A DNA stretch of 64,000 nucleotides from the NCBI RefSeq assembly GCF_016741785.1, contig NZ_JAERRL010000020.1:1-64000 (forward strand), read 5' to 3'. The stretch is from Streptomyces sp. 7-21. GTDB taxonomy: Bacteria; Actinomycetota; Actinomycetes; Streptomycetales; Streptomycetaceae. Position 1 is the stretch's first letter, and every line of letters starts with the position of its first letter. Positions 51,988-61,109 of this stretch are shown piece by piece. Position numbers and translations under genes: made by a program. The notes under the pieces were generated by a model that was not told where the DNA came from, did no database searches, and saw only the letters and a program-made list of their open reading frames with translations.

Positions 51988-53853
51988 CTGCCGACCGCGA
52001 TCCTCACCGGCCCGCCCCCGCCAGGAGACCGGCTCGGGGACGACCTGCGGGCCCTGGGCTTCCGCGTCACCGTGGCCGAGGGGCAGCACGCCCTGCCCGG
52101 CCTCCTCGCCGGCCTGCCCGCGGGTGAGCGCGTCGCGCTCGTCGACCCCGGCTTCGTCGGCCACCGCCACAGCCTCCGGCTGGGCCTGACCGACCCGCGC
52201 TTCGACGCCGCCGCCATCCCCGGCGCCCTGAGCGTCACGGCGCGCCACCGCCAGGCGCTCGCCGACGCCTGCCGGGACCTGGACACCGGAACCGCTCCGG
52301 GCACCGCCCCGGCCGGGCCCGCCGTCGTCTCCGGCGCCGCCTGCCTGCCGGACGCCCTGGCCGCCCGGCTCGAGGAAAACGGCACCGGGATCCACCGGCC
52401 CAGCCTCGGCCCGCTGGTCGCCGCCGTCCCCGCCACCGGCGAGGAGCGCGCCCGTGCCGAGGCCGCGCTCGCCGCCACCGACGAGGAGGACGTGCGGCTG
52501 CGCAGCGCGGTCAAGTCCCGTGACGGCTTCTTCACGACGTTCTGCGTCAGCCCCTACTCCCGCTACCTGGCCCGCTGGTGCGCGCGCCGGAACCTCACCC
52601 CCAACCAGGTCACCACCGCCTCGCTGCTCACCGCGCTGGCCGCCGCCGCCTGTGCCGCCACCGGCGCGCGGGCCGGCTACGCCGCCGCGGCCGTGCTGCT
52701 GCTCCTCTCCTTCGTCCTCGACTGCACCGACGGCCAGCTGGCCCGCTACAGCCTCCGCTACTCCCGGCTCGGCGCCTGGCTCGACGCCACGTTCGACCGC
52801 GCCAAGGAGTACGCCTACTACGCCGGTCTCGCCCTCGGCGCCGCGCGCTCCGGCGACGACGTATGGGCGCTCGCCCTGGGCGCCATGGTGCTGATGACCT
52901 CCCGGCACGTGGTGGACTTCGCCTTCGCCGAGTCCCGCGCCGGAACCGCCGCGGCCGAGGAGAACGCCGCCAGCGCCGCCACCGGGGCCGCCGCGCTGTC
53001 CGGACGGCTGGACCGCATCGGCTGGACGGTGTGGGCCCGCCGCATGATCGTGCTGCCGATCGGCGAGCGCTGGGCCCTCATCGCGGTCCTCACCGCGCTG
53101 ACCACGCCCCGCGTCACCCTGACCGTCCTGCTGGCCGCCGGCGGCTTCGCCGCCTGCTACACCACGGCGGGGCGGCTGCTGCGGTCGCTGCCGGCGCTGC
53201 GGCGCCGGGAACGGCGCCACGGCGGCGCCCCCGGCGCGCTCGCCGCCCTGGCCGACGCCGGCCCGCTCGCCGGGGCGCTCGGCCGCCTCGCCCCCCGGGC
53301 CGCCCGGCCGGTTCTCGCCGCCCCGCTGTGGGCGCTCGCCGGCGCGGCGGCGCTGCTGGCCGTGCCGCCGCTCACCGGCACCACCGGCGGCTGGGCCATG
53401 ACCGCCCTCGCCCTGTGCTATGCGCTGGCCACGGGCCTGGCGGTGGCGGCGCCGCTGGACCGCCCCCTGGACTGGCTGCTGCCGCCGGTCTTCCGCGCCG
53501 CCGAGTACGGCGCGGTGCTGCTCCTCGCCGCGCACAGCGAGGTGAAGGGTGCGTTGCCCGCTGCTTACGTCCTGGTGGCGGCTTGCGCCTACCATCACTA
53601 CGACACGGTGTACCGCCTGCGCGGCGGCGCCGGGGCGCCCCCGCGCTGGCTGGTCCGGACCACCGGCGGCCAGGAGGGCAGGGCCCTGGCGGTCACCGCC
53701 GCGGCTGCCCTCTGGGGCGGCGGGCAGGGCTTCACCGTCGCGCTGGCGGTCCTCGGCGGGACCGTGGCGACTGTGGTGCTGGCCGAGAGCATCCGGTTCT
53801 GGGTCTCGGCTCACGCACCGGCCGTACACGACGAAACAGGAGTACCCGCATGA
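51988..53853 (+). CDS. CDP-alcohol phosphatidyltransferase with N-terminal DUF5941-type region
   Basis: A membrane protein of about 621 residues. The N-terminal ~170 residues form a soluble domain beginning PTAILTGPPPPGD, seen in actinobacterial DUF5941 proteins. The CDP-alcohol phosphotransferase motif follows: DCTDGQLAR, then G and D spaced as in RLGAWLDATFD. Many membrane segments fill the rest. The only in-frame start with a good ribosome site (AAGGAG, 51973-51978) is CTG at 51988. The first ordinary start, GTG at 52072, would cut 28 conserved residues. It transfers a phospho-alcohol from a CDP-alcohol to an acceptor. It heads an overlapping operon (ATGA with the next gene). Confidence 0.88.
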   Translation: MPTAILTGPPPPGDRLGDDLRALGFRVTVAEGQHALPGLLAGLPAGERVALVDPGFVGHRHSLRLGLTDPRFDAAAIPGALSVTARHRQALADACRDLDTGTAPGTAPAGPAVVSGAACLPDALAARLEENGTGIHRPSLGPLVAAVPATGEERARAEAALAATDEEDVRLRSAVKSRDGFFTTFCVSPYSRYLARWCARRNLTPNQVTTASLLTALAAAACAATGARAGYAAAAVLLLLSFVLDCTDGQLARYSLRYSRLGAWLDATFDRAKEYAYYAGLALGAARSGDDVWALALGAMVLMTSRHVVDFAFAESRAGTAAAEENAASAATGAAALSGRLDRIGWTVWARRMIVLPIGERWALIAVLTALTTPRVTLTVLLAAGGFAACYTTAGRLLRSLPALRRRERRHGGAPGALAALADAGPLAGALGRLAPRAARPVLAAPLWALAGAAALLAVPPLTGTTGGWAMTALALCYALATGLAVAAPLDRPLDWLLPPVFRAAEYGAVLLLAAHSEVKGALPAAYVLVAACAYHHYDTVYRLRGGAGAPPRWLVRTTGGQEGRALAVTAAAALWGGGQGFTVALAVLGGTVATVVLAESIRFWVSAHAPAVHDETGVPA

Positions 53854-54605
53854 TCGGCCTCGTACTGGCCGCCGGCGCCGGCCGGCGCCTTCGCCCCTAC
53901 ACCGACACCCTGCCCAAGGCGCTGGTGCCGGTCACCGGCGCGGACGGCGCCGGGGAGGCCAGAACGGTCCTCGACCTCACGCTGGCCAACTTCGCCGAGG
54001 TCGGGCTGACCGAGGCGGTGATCGTCGTCGGCTACCGCAAGGAGGCCGTCTACGAGCGCCAGGCCGAGCTGGAGCGCCGGTACGGCGTGCGGCTGAGCCT
54101 CGTGGAGAACGACAAGGCCGAGGAGTGGAACAACGCCTACTCCCTGTGGTGCGCCCGTGACGTCCTGCGGGAGGGCGTGATTCTCGCCAACGGCGACACC
54201 GTGCACCCGGCCTCCGTCGAGAAGACCCTGCTCGCCGAGCGCGGCTCCGGCCGCGGCATCGTGCTGGCGCTGGACACGGTGAAGACCCTCGCCGACGAGG
54301 AGATGAAGGTCGTCGCGGACCCCGAGACCGGGGTGCGGCGCATCACCAAGCTCATGCCGCCCGAGGAGGCCACCGGCGAGTACATCGGCGTCACGCTCAT
54401 CGAGCCCTCGGCCGCCGGGGAGCTGGCGGACGCGCTGAAGGCCACGTTCGAGCGCGATCCCCAGCTGTACTACGAGGACGGCTACCAGGAGCTGGTGGAC
54501 CGCGGCTTCCGCATCGGCACCGCCGCCATCGGCGACGTCAGCTGGGTCGAGATCGACAACCACGACGACCTGGCCAGGGCAAGGGAGATCGCGTGCCGGT
54601 ACTGA
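53850..54605 (+). CDS. Sugar/polyol-phosphate nucleotidyltransferase
   Basis: A 251-residue NTP transferase. LVLAAGAGRRLRPYTDTLPKAL is the nucleotide-binding signature; ILANGDTV holds the metal-binding Asp and VEIDNHDDL the second. Family members include CTP:phosphocholine, CTP:inositol-1-phosphate and CTP:glycerol-phosphate cytidylyltransferases. As it sits between two CDP-alcohol phosphotransferase genes, it most likely makes their CDP-alcohol. It overlaps the previous gene by 4 bases and the next by 13. Confidence 0.9.
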   Translation: MIGLVLAAGAGRRLRPYTDTLPKALVPVTGADGAGEARTVLDLTLANFAEVGLTEAVIVVGYRKEAVYERQAELERRYGVRLSLVENDKAEEWNNAYSLWCARDVLREGVILANGDTVHPASVEKTLLAERGSGRGIVLALDTVKTLADEEMKVVADPETGVRRITKLMPPEEATGEYIGVTLIEPSAAGELADALKATFERDPQLYYEDGYQELVDRGFRIGTAAIGDVSWVEIDNHDDLARAREIACRY

Positions 54606-55654
54606 CCCGCCTCATCCCCTCCCCGGTCTCGGTGGACATCGCCGCCGGAGCCCTGGAGAACCTCGCGGGTCTGCTGGCCGACCAGCGCATCTCCACCTCC
54701 GGCCGGCTGGCCGTCGCCATCAGCAACGGCTCGGGAACCGCGCTGCGTGAGCGGCTGGCCCCGGCCCTGCCGGGTGCTGACTGGTACGAGGTCGCCGGCG
54801 GCACCATCGACGCCGCCGTCCAGCTGGCCGACGCGATGCGCACCGGTCACTACGACGCGGCCGTCGGCTTGGGCGGCGGCAAGATCATCGACGCCGCCAA
54901 GTACGCGGCGGCCCGGGTCGGGCTGCCGCTCGTCGCCGTGGCGACCAACCTCGCCCACGACGGCATCTGCTCGCCCGTCTCGACGCTGGACAACGACGCG
55001 GGCCGCGGCTCCTACGGCGTGCCCGCGCCGATCGCCCTCGTCGTCGACCTCGACGTCATCCGCCAGGCGCCGCTGCGGTACGTCCGCTCCGGCATCGGAG
55101 ACGCCCTGTCGAACATCTCGGCGCTCGCCGACTGGGAGCTGTCCCACCGCGAGACCGGGGAGCAGATCGACGGCCTCGCCGCCGCGATGGCGCGCCAGGC
55201 CGGCGAAGCGGTGCTGCGCCACCCGGGACACTGCGGCGACGACGACTTCCTCACCGTGCTCGCCGAGGCGCTCGTGCTCTCTGGCCTCGCCATGTCCATC
55301 GCCGGGCACAGCCGCCCGTCCTCCGGCGCCTGCCACGAAATCTCGCACGCCCTGGACCTGCTGTACCCCAGGCGCTCGGCGCCCCACGGCGAGCAGGTCG
55401 GCATCGGCGCCGCCTTCGCCACGCACCTGCGGGGCGACACGCAGCGGGCCACGCTCATTGCCGAGACGCTGCGGCGGCACGGCCTGCCCGTCACGCCCGA
55501 GGAGATCGGCTTCGGACCCGAGGAGTTCACCGAGGCGGTGGCGTTCGCGCCGCAGACCCGCCCCGGCCGCTACACCATCCTCGAGCACCTCGACCTGACC
55601 ACCGACGAGATCAGAGACGCGTACGCCGACTATGTCAAAACCATCGGTAGCTGA
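54593..55654 (+). CDS. sn-Glycerol-1-phosphate dehydrogenase-like enzyme (AraM/EgsA family)
   Basis: A 353-residue iron/zinc-dependent alcohol dehydrogenase-fold protein. GLGGGKIIDAAKYAA binds NAD(P). The metal ligands are the Asp of SGIGDALSN, the His of AGHSRPSSGACHEISHAL and the His of APHGEQVGIG. VATNLAHDGICSPVS is typical of glycerol-1-phosphate and AraM-type enzymes. It would reduce dihydroxyacetone phosphate to glycerol-1-phosphate or act on a similar polyol phosphate. GTG start at 54593 follows AAGGGAGA. Glycerol-1-phosphate is rare in bacteria, so the product needs care. Confidence 0.85.
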   Translation: MPVLTRLIPSPVSVDIAAGALENLAGLLADQRISTSGRLAVAISNGSGTALRERLAPALPGADWYEVAGGTIDAAVQLADAMRTGHYDAAVGLGGGKIIDAAKYAAARVGLPLVAVATNLAHDGICSPVSTLDNDAGRGSYGVPAPIALVVDLDVIRQAPLRYVRSGIGDALSNISALADWELSHRETGEQIDGLAAAMARQAGEAVLRHPGHCGDDDFLTVLAEALVLSGLAMSIAGHSRPSSGACHEISHALDLLYPRRSAPHGEQVGIGAAFATHLRGDTQRATLIAETLRRHGLPVTPEEIGFGPEEFTEAVAFAPQTRPGRYTILEHLDLTTDEIRDAYADYVKTIGS

Positions 55655-56417
55655 ACTACGGCCGGTCGTGCACCCGCCGGGCACCACCGACCGGCGCAGC
55701 GGTGAGCACTGGGCCGGGCGCCTGTACATGCGGGAGGTGTCCCTGCGCTGGACCCGGCACCTGGTGGTGACCAGGATCACCCCGAACCAGCTCACGTACC
55801 TGATGGTTCTCGCCGGCGTCGCCGCGGGCGCCGCGCTGCTGGTCCCCGGCATCGCCGGGGCGGTGCTGGCGGCGCTGCTCATCCAGCTGTACCTGCTGCT
55901 GGACTGCGTCGACGGCGAGGTGGCCCGGTGGCGCGGCCAGACCTCGGTCACCGGCGTCTACCTCGACCGGATCGGCCACTACCTGGCAGAGGCCGCCCTG
56001 CTGGCCGGCTTCGGGCTGCGCGCGGCCGACGTCTTCGCGGTGGAGGAGGACGCGGCCAACTGGCTGTGGGCCTTCCTGGGCACCGTCGCCGCCCTTGGCG
56101 CGATCCTGATCAAGGCCGAGACCGACCTGGTCGACGTCGCCAGGTCCCGGGCCGGGCTGCCGCCCGCCGGGGAGCGGGCGGCCGTGCCGCGCTCGCCGGG
56201 GATGGCGCTCGCGCGCCGCGCCGCCGCGGCGCTGCGGTTCCACCGGCTGGTCGGCGGCGTGGAAGCATCGCTGCTGATTCTGCTGGCCGCCGTGCTCGAC
56301 CTCATAGGGGGAGAGCTGTTCTTCACCAGGTCCGGCGTGGCTCTGCTCGCCGCCATCGCCGTCGTGCAGACCGTACTGCACCTGGTGTCCGTCCTGGCTT
56401 CGAGCAGGCTGCGGTGA
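55632..56417 (+). CDS. Second CDP-alcohol phosphatidyltransferase
   Basis: A 261-residue membrane enzyme. The motif DCVDGEVARWRGQTSVTGVYLDRIGHY satisfies D-x2-DG-x2-AR-x8-G-x3-D, with His at the last acidic position. VTRITPNQLTYLM just before the first helix is also typical. It overlaps the dehydrogenase gene by 23 bases and the glycosyltransferase gene by 4. Together with the first family member it may make two different phosphodiester links in one polymer or glycolipid. Confidence 0.91.
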   Translation: MSKPSVAELRPVVHPPGTTDRRSGEHWAGRLYMREVSLRWTRHLVVTRITPNQLTYLMVLAGVAAGAALLVPGIAGAVLAALLIQLYLLLDCVDGEVARWRGQTSVTGVYLDRIGHYLAEAALLAGFGLRAADVFAVEEDAANWLWAFLGTVAALGAILIKAETDLVDVARSRAGLPPAGERAAVPRSPGMALARRAAAALRFHRLVGGVEASLLILLAAVLDLIGGELFFTRSGVALLAAIAVVQTVLHLVSVLASSRLR

Positions 56418-57310
56418 GCGCGGTGGGTACGGCGCAGCTGAAGCTCGGCGCGGTCATCCTGACCATGGGTGACCGTCCCAAGGAGCTGCGGGCCCTCCTG
56501 GAATCCGTGGCCCGGCAGGAGGGCGAGCCGATCGAGGTGGTCGTCGTCGGCAACGGCTCGGACCTGCCGGACCTGCCCGCGGGCGTGCGCAGCATCGAGC
56601 TGCCGGAGAACCTCGGCATCCCGGGCGGGCGGAACGTCGGCATCGAGGCGTTCGGCGCGGGCGGCAGCGACGTGGACGTGCTGCTCTTCCTCGACGACGA
56701 CGGCGTGCTGCCCGACACGGCCACGGCCGAGGCGGTGCGGGCCGCGTTCGAGGAGGACCCGCGGCTGGGCATCATCAGCTTCCGCATCGCCGACCCGGTC
56801 AGCGGCACCACGCAGCGCCGCCACGTGCCCCGGCTGCGCGCCTCCGACCCGCTGCGCTCCTCGGACGTCACGACGTTCCTGGGCGGCGCCAACGCGGTCC
56901 GCACGCAGGTTTTCCAGCAGGTCGGTGCCCTGCCCGGCAGCTTCTTCTACGCGCACGAGGAGACCGACCTGGCCTGGCGCGCCCTCGACGCCGGATGGCG
57001 TATCCAGTACCGGGGAGATCTCGTGCTCCATCACCCGGCCACCCCGCCGTCCCGGCATCCGCTGTACCACCGGATGACCGCCAGGAACCGCGTATGGCTG
57101 GCCCGCCGCAACTTGCCGCTGCCGCTGATCCCCGTTTACCTGGGCGTCTGGCTGCTGCTGACCCTGGCCAGGCGGCCGTCGTGGTCATCGCTGAAGGCGT
57201 GGCTGCGCGGCTTCGCCGAGGGCTGGCGCACGCCGTGCGGGCCGCGCCGGCCCATGCGCTGGCGCACGGTGTGGCGCCTGACACGGCTGGGCCGGCCGCC
57301 CATTGTCTGA
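56414..57310 (+). CDS. Family 2 glycosyltransferase
   Basis: A 298-residue GT-A enzyme. AVILTMGDRPKELRALLESV begins the fold, LLFLDDDGVLP carries the DxD metal motif, and FFYAHEETDLAWRALDAGW holds the catalytic ED. A hydrophobic, basic C-terminal region (LIPVYLGVWLLLTLARRP) probably binds the membrane. GTG at 56414 overlaps the upstream stop (GTGA). It likely adds a sugar to the polyol-phosphate acceptor made by its neighbours. Donor is unknown. Confidence 0.93.
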   Translation: MSAVGTAQLKLGAVILTMGDRPKELRALLESVARQEGEPIEVVVVGNGSDLPDLPAGVRSIELPENLGIPGGRNVGIEAFGAGGSDVDVLLFLDDDGVLPDTATAEAVRAAFEEDPRLGIISFRIADPVSGTTQRRHVPRLRASDPLRSSDVTTFLGGANAVRTQVFQQVGALPGSFFYAHEETDLAWRALDAGWRIQYRGDLVLHHPATPPSRHPLYHRMTARNRVWLARRNLPLPLIPVYLGVWLLLTLARRPSWSSLKAWLRGFAEGWRTPCGPRRPMRWRTVWRLTRLGRPPIV

Positions 57311-57457
57311 GCGGTGACCCCGAAGGAGCGGGGGCCTGCCGCAGCGCGATAAGTACCCTGATAGAACTTGCGCCACAAGGAAGCCAGCAGGCCATCCAGG
57401 GGCTGCCGGTACCCGCCGCGGGGCCGGCGGATTCCCCCCGAGGACGAGAGATACAAG

Positions 57458-58372
57458 GTGAGTCAGACAACGCAGGACAGTGCGCCCCTACGCGAAGAGT
57501 CACTGGCCCAACTGGCGGCCCGGCACGGACTCACCGTGAGCGGAGCCCGCCCCCCGCTGCCCGCCTACGTGCGGCAGCTGTGGGGGCGCAGGCACTTCAT
57601 CCTCGCCTTCTCGCAGGCGAAGCTGATGGCGCAGTACAGCAAGGCCAGGCTAGGCCAGGTCTGGCAGGTCCTGACCCCGCTGCTGAACGCCTTTGTGTTC
57701 TTCCTGATCTTCGGCGTCCTGCTCGGGGCGCGCGGCGGGATGAGCAACGAGGACTACATCCCGTTCCTGGTCACCGGTGTGTTCGTGTTCGCCTTCACCC
57801 AGAGCTCGGCGATGGCCGGGGTGAAGTCGATCAGCAACAACCTGGGCCTGGTGCGGGCGCTGCACTTCCCGCGGGCGTCGCTGCCGATCTCCTTCTGCCT
57901 CCAGCAGCTCCAGCAGCTGCTCTACTCGATGATCGTGCTGCTGGCGATCATGCTCGGTTTCCAGCACTTCCCGGACTGGTCCTGGCTGCTGGTGGTGCCG
58001 GCCCTGGCGCTCCAGTTCCTCTTCAACGCCGGGCTCGCCATGATCCTCGCGCGCTGGGGCAGCTCCGTCCCCGACCTCGCGCAGGTGCTGCCGTTCGTGC
58101 TGCGGACCGTGATGTACGCGTCGGGCGTGATGTTCCCGCTGCGCTACATGGTCACCCAGCGGGCGGAGGGCCCGGAGTGGGTGGCGGATATCCTGGCCGC
58201 CAACCCCGCGGCGGTCTACATGGACCTGATGCGCGCCGCGCTGATGGACGGACCGTACCCGGCCACGGTTCCCGGGTACACCTGGCTCTACGCGATCGGC
58301 TGGGCGCTCGTCATCGGCATCGGGGGCTTCATCTACTTCTGGCAGGCGGAGGAACGCTATGGCCGCGACTGA
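57458..58372 (+). CDS. ABC-2 type polysaccharide/teichoic acid exporter, membrane subunit (TagG-like)
   Basis: A 304-residue permease with about six membrane helices. QYSKARLGQVWQVLTPLLNAFVFFLIFG is the ABC-2 polymer-exporter signature near residue 60. The GTG at 57458 follows GAGGACGAGAG. A 147-base gap separates it from the glycosyltransferase gene, and the ATPase gene overlaps its end by 14 bases. It moves a lipid-linked glycopolymer across the membrane. Confidence 0.93.
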   Translation: MSQTTQDSAPLREESLAQLAARHGLTVSGARPPLPAYVRQLWGRRHFILAFSQAKLMAQYSKARLGQVWQVLTPLLNAFVFFLIFGVLLGARGGMSNEDYIPFLVTGVFVFAFTQSSAMAGVKSISNNLGLVRALHFPRASLPISFCLQQLQQLLYSMIVLLAIMLGFQHFPDWSWLLVVPALALQFLFNAGLAMILARWGSSVPDLAQVLPFVLRTVMYASGVMFPLRYMVTQRAEGPEWVADILAANPAAVYMDLMRAALMDGPYPATVPGYTWLYAIGWALVIGIGGFIYFWQAEERYGRD

Positions 58373-59222
58373 ACCGAACGTCCCTCCCGCGGCGGAGACC
58401 GAGGAACGCGTCCCCACCGTCATCGCGGACGACGTGCACATCGTTTACCGGGTCTACGGCGCCAACAGCAGGGGCAACCCCGCCGCCGCCCTGGCCCGCA
58501 TGCTCCGCGGCCAGCGGCGCGGCCCCCGCGTCCAGGAGGTCCACGCGGTGCGCGGCGTCAGCTTCGTCGCCTACCGGGGTGAGGCCATCGGGCTCATCGG
58601 CTCCAACGGTTCCGGCAAGTCCACGCTGCTGCGCGCCATCGCCGGCCTGATCCCGCCGGAGCGCGGCAAGGTCTACACCGACGGCCAGCCGTCGCTGCTC
58701 GGCGTCAACGCCGCGCTGATGAACGACCTGACGGGCGAGCGGAACGTCGTGCTCGGCGGCCTGGCGATGGGCATGTCGCGGGAGGAGATCCGCGAGCGCT
58801 ACCAGTCGATCGTCGACTTCTCGGGGCTGAACGAGAAGGGGCACGACTTCATGCGCGCCCCCATGCGCACCTACTCGTCCGGCATGCAGGCCCGCCTGCG
58901 GTTCTCCATCGCCGCGGCCAAGGACCACGACGTGCTGATGATCGACGAGGCGCTGGCCACCGGCGACCGGATGTTCCGCAAGCGCTCCGAGGCCCGCATC
59001 CGGGAGATGCGCGCCGAGGCCGGCACCGTCTTCCTGGTCAGCCACAGCAACAAGTCCATCCGCGACACCTGCAACCGCGTGCTGTGGCTGGAGAACGGCG
59101 AACTCGTCATGGACGGCCCCACCGAGCAGGTGCTGAAGGCCTATGAGGAGCACACCGACGCCGCCGGGCCACGCCGCCCCAAGCAGCGTGTCCGGAAGCG
59201 CGACCCTGAGAACGCGCGGTAG
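58359..59222 (+). CDS. Polysaccharide/teichoic acid exporter ATPase (TagH-like)
   Basis: A 287-residue ATPase. GSNGSGKSTLLRAI is Walker A; TYSSGMQARLRFSIA is the signature, a form seen in polymer exporters in place of LSGGQ; VLMIDEALATGD is Walker B, and VSHSNKSI the H loop. It lacks the extra C-terminal carbohydrate-binding domain found in some O-antigen exporters and ends in a basic tail. It pairs with the TagG-like gene just upstream. Confidence 0.94.
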   Translation: MAATEPNVPPAAETEERVPTVIADDVHIVYRVYGANSRGNPAAALARMLRGQRRGPRVQEVHAVRGVSFVAYRGEAIGLIGSNGSGKSTLLRAIAGLIPPERGKVYTDGQPSLLGVNAALMNDLTGERNVVLGGLAMGMSREEIRERYQSIVDFSGLNEKGHDFMRAPMRTYSSGMQARLRFSIAAAKDHDVLMIDEALATGDRMFRKRSEARIREMRAEAGTVFLVSHSNKSIRDTCNRVLWLENGELVMDGPTEQVLKAYEEHTDAAGPRRPKQRVRKRDPENAR

Positions 59223-59260
59223 AAAGACCGTATGACGGCAACGGCGACGGCGGGCGTCCC

Positions 59261-60169
59261 GTGACGCCCGCCGCGGCCAGCCAGCACTCCCAGGCGGTGC
59301 TGGCCAAGGCCGCCCACGAGAACTTCCCGGTGGCTCCCCGGTTCCTGCCGCGGGCCTGGCGCGACGACCTGATGGCCGTCTACGGCTTCGCCCGGCTCGT
59401 CGACGACACCGGCGACGGCGACCTGCCCGCCCGCGCTCAGGCCGCCGCGCTGCTGGGCCTGCCGCCGGAACACGCCGGCGAGCCGCTCGCCCTGCTGGAC
59501 GCCCTCGAGGCCGACGTCAAGCGGCTGTTCGCCTGCGCGCGCGGCGGCGAGCCGCCCCGCCATCCGCTGGTGCGCGACCTGATCCCCGCGGTCCGCCGGG
59601 CCCCGCTCACCCCCGAGCCGTTCCTGGCGCTCATCGAGGCGAACCGGATCGACCAGCGGGTCCACCGCTACGAGACCGCCGCCGGGCTGCTGGAGTACTG
59701 CGAGTACTCCGCCAATCCCGTGGGCAGGCTGGTGCTCACCCTCACCGGCACCGCCACCCCCGAGCGGGTGCGCCGCTCCGACGCCGTGTGCACCGCGCTC
59801 CAGCTCGTCGAGCACACCCAGGACATCGCCGAGGACCTGGCGCGCGGCCGGATCTACGTGCCCGCCGAGGACATGCGCCGGTTCGCCGTCACCGAGTCCG
59901 ACCTGGCCGCCACCACGGCGAACGCCTCCGTGCGCACCCTGGTGGCATACCAGACAGAGCGGGCACGTAGGCTGCTCGACGAGGGCGCGTCCCTGGTGGG
60001 GAGCGTCCACGGGCGGCTGCGGCTGCTGCTCGCCGGGTTCGTCGGCGGCGGCAGGGCGGCCGTACGAGCCATCGCCGACGCCGGGTACGACGTCCTCGCC
60101 GGCCCGCCCAAGCCGACCAGAGGCGGCCTGCTGTACGCGGCGGCCACGACACTGCGACGAGGAACGTGA
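59261..60169 (+). CDS. hpnC: Squalene synthase component HpnC
   Basis: A 302-residue head-to-head prenyl synthase-fold protein. The first Asp motif is in YGFARLVDDTGDGD and the second in EHTQDIAEDLARGRIYVP. In hopanoid producers HpnC converts hydroxysqualene to... the next squalene precursor after HpnD makes presqualene diphosphate; HpnC acts second to give hydroxysqualene. The GTG at 59261 lies on a short overlapping frame (ATG 59232, 10 codons, ending GTGA), so the gene may be coupled to that mini-frame. It begins the hopanoid operon 38 bases after the exporter gene. Confidence 0.93.
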   Translation: MTPAAASQHSQAVLAKAAHENFPVAPRFLPRAWRDDLMAVYGFARLVDDTGDGDLPARAQAAALLGLPPEHAGEPLALLDALEADVKRLFACARGGEPPRHPLVRDLIPAVRRAPLTPEPFLALIEANRIDQRVHRYETAAGLLEYCEYSANPVGRLVLTLTGTATPERVRRSDAVCTALQLVEHTQDIAEDLARGRIYVPAEDMRRFAVTESDLAATTANASVRTLVAYQTERARRLLDEGASLVGSVHGRLRLLLAGFVGGGRAAVRAIADAGYDVLAGPPKPTRGGLLYAAATTLRRGT

Positions 60170-60179
60170 GCGTTACGCC

Positions 60180-61109
60180 GTGACCACCAGCCTTCCGCTG
60201 CCCCCCGCCGTCGCCGCCGCCTACCGCTACTGCGAGGCCGTCACCGGGCTTCACGCGAAGAACTTCGCCTACGGCATCCGGCTGCTGCCCGCCCCCAAAC
60301 GCCAGGCGATGTCCGCCGTCTACGCCTTCGCCCGCCGGGTCGACGACATCGGCGACGGGCCGCTCGACACCGCCGTCAAGGAAACCCGGCTGGCCGAGAC
60401 CCGGGCCGCGCTCGACCGGGTGCGCGCCCAGCAGGTACCCGAGGACGACACCGACGCGGTGGCCGTCGCGCTCAGCCACGCCGCGCGCCGCTTCCCCCTG
60501 CCGCTCGGCGCCTTCGACGAGCTGATCGACGGTGTGCTGATGGACGTGCGCGGGCACACCTACGAGACATGGGAGGATCTGCGGTTCTACTGCCGCTGCG
60601 TGGCCGGGGCGATCGGAAGGCTGTCGCTCGGCGTCTTCGGCACCGTGCCCGGCCGGGGCGACACCGGCCGCGCGGCGGAGTACGCCGACACGCTCGGCCT
60701 CGCGCTCCAGCTGACGAACATCCTGCGCGACATCCGCGAGGACGCCCTGAACGGCCGGACGTACCTGCCCGCCGAGGATCTCGCCAAGTTCGGCTGCGAG
60801 AACGGCGTCCACCACCGGCCGCCTGCCCCCGGCGCCGACGTCGCCGGCCTCGTGCGGTTCCAGGTGCGGCGCGCCCGGGGCCTGTTCGACGAAGGGCTGC
60901 GGCTGCTGCCGCTCCTCGACCGCCGCTCGGGCGCCTGCACCGCCGCCATGGCCGGCATCTACCACCGGCTGCTCGACCGCATCGACAAGAACCCGATGGC
61001 GGTGCTCCGCGGCCGCGTGTCGCTGCCGGGGCTGGAGAAGACCCTGGTCGCCGTCCGGGGCCTGACCGGGCTCGACGCCCGCCGCGCCGCGCGGCGGGGG
61101 ACCGCGTGA
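60180..61109 (+). CDS. hpnD: Presqualene diphosphate synthase HpnD
   Basis: A 309-residue squalene/phytoene synthase. FARRVDDIGDGPL carries the first Asp-rich motif, and QLTNILRDIREDALNGRTYLP the second. HpnD condenses two farnesyl diphosphates to presqualene diphosphate. It is the paralogue of the preceding gene, with full motifs. Its stop overlaps the next start (GTGA). A phytoene synthase role is unlikely given the neighbours. Confidence 0.94.
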   Translation: MTTSLPLPPAVAAAYRYCEAVTGLHAKNFAYGIRLLPAPKRQAMSAVYAFARRVDDIGDGPLDTAVKETRLAETRAALDRVRAQQVPEDDTDAVAVALSHAARRFPLPLGAFDELIDGVLMDVRGHTYETWEDLRFYCRCVAGAIGRLSLGVFGTVPGRGDTGRAAEYADTLGLALQLTNILRDIREDALNGRTYLPAEDLAKFGCENGVHHRPPAPGADVAGLVRFQVRRARGLFDEGLRLLPLLDRRSGACTAAMAGIYHRLLDRIDKNPMAVLRGRVSLPGLEKTLVAVRGLTGLDARRAARRGTA

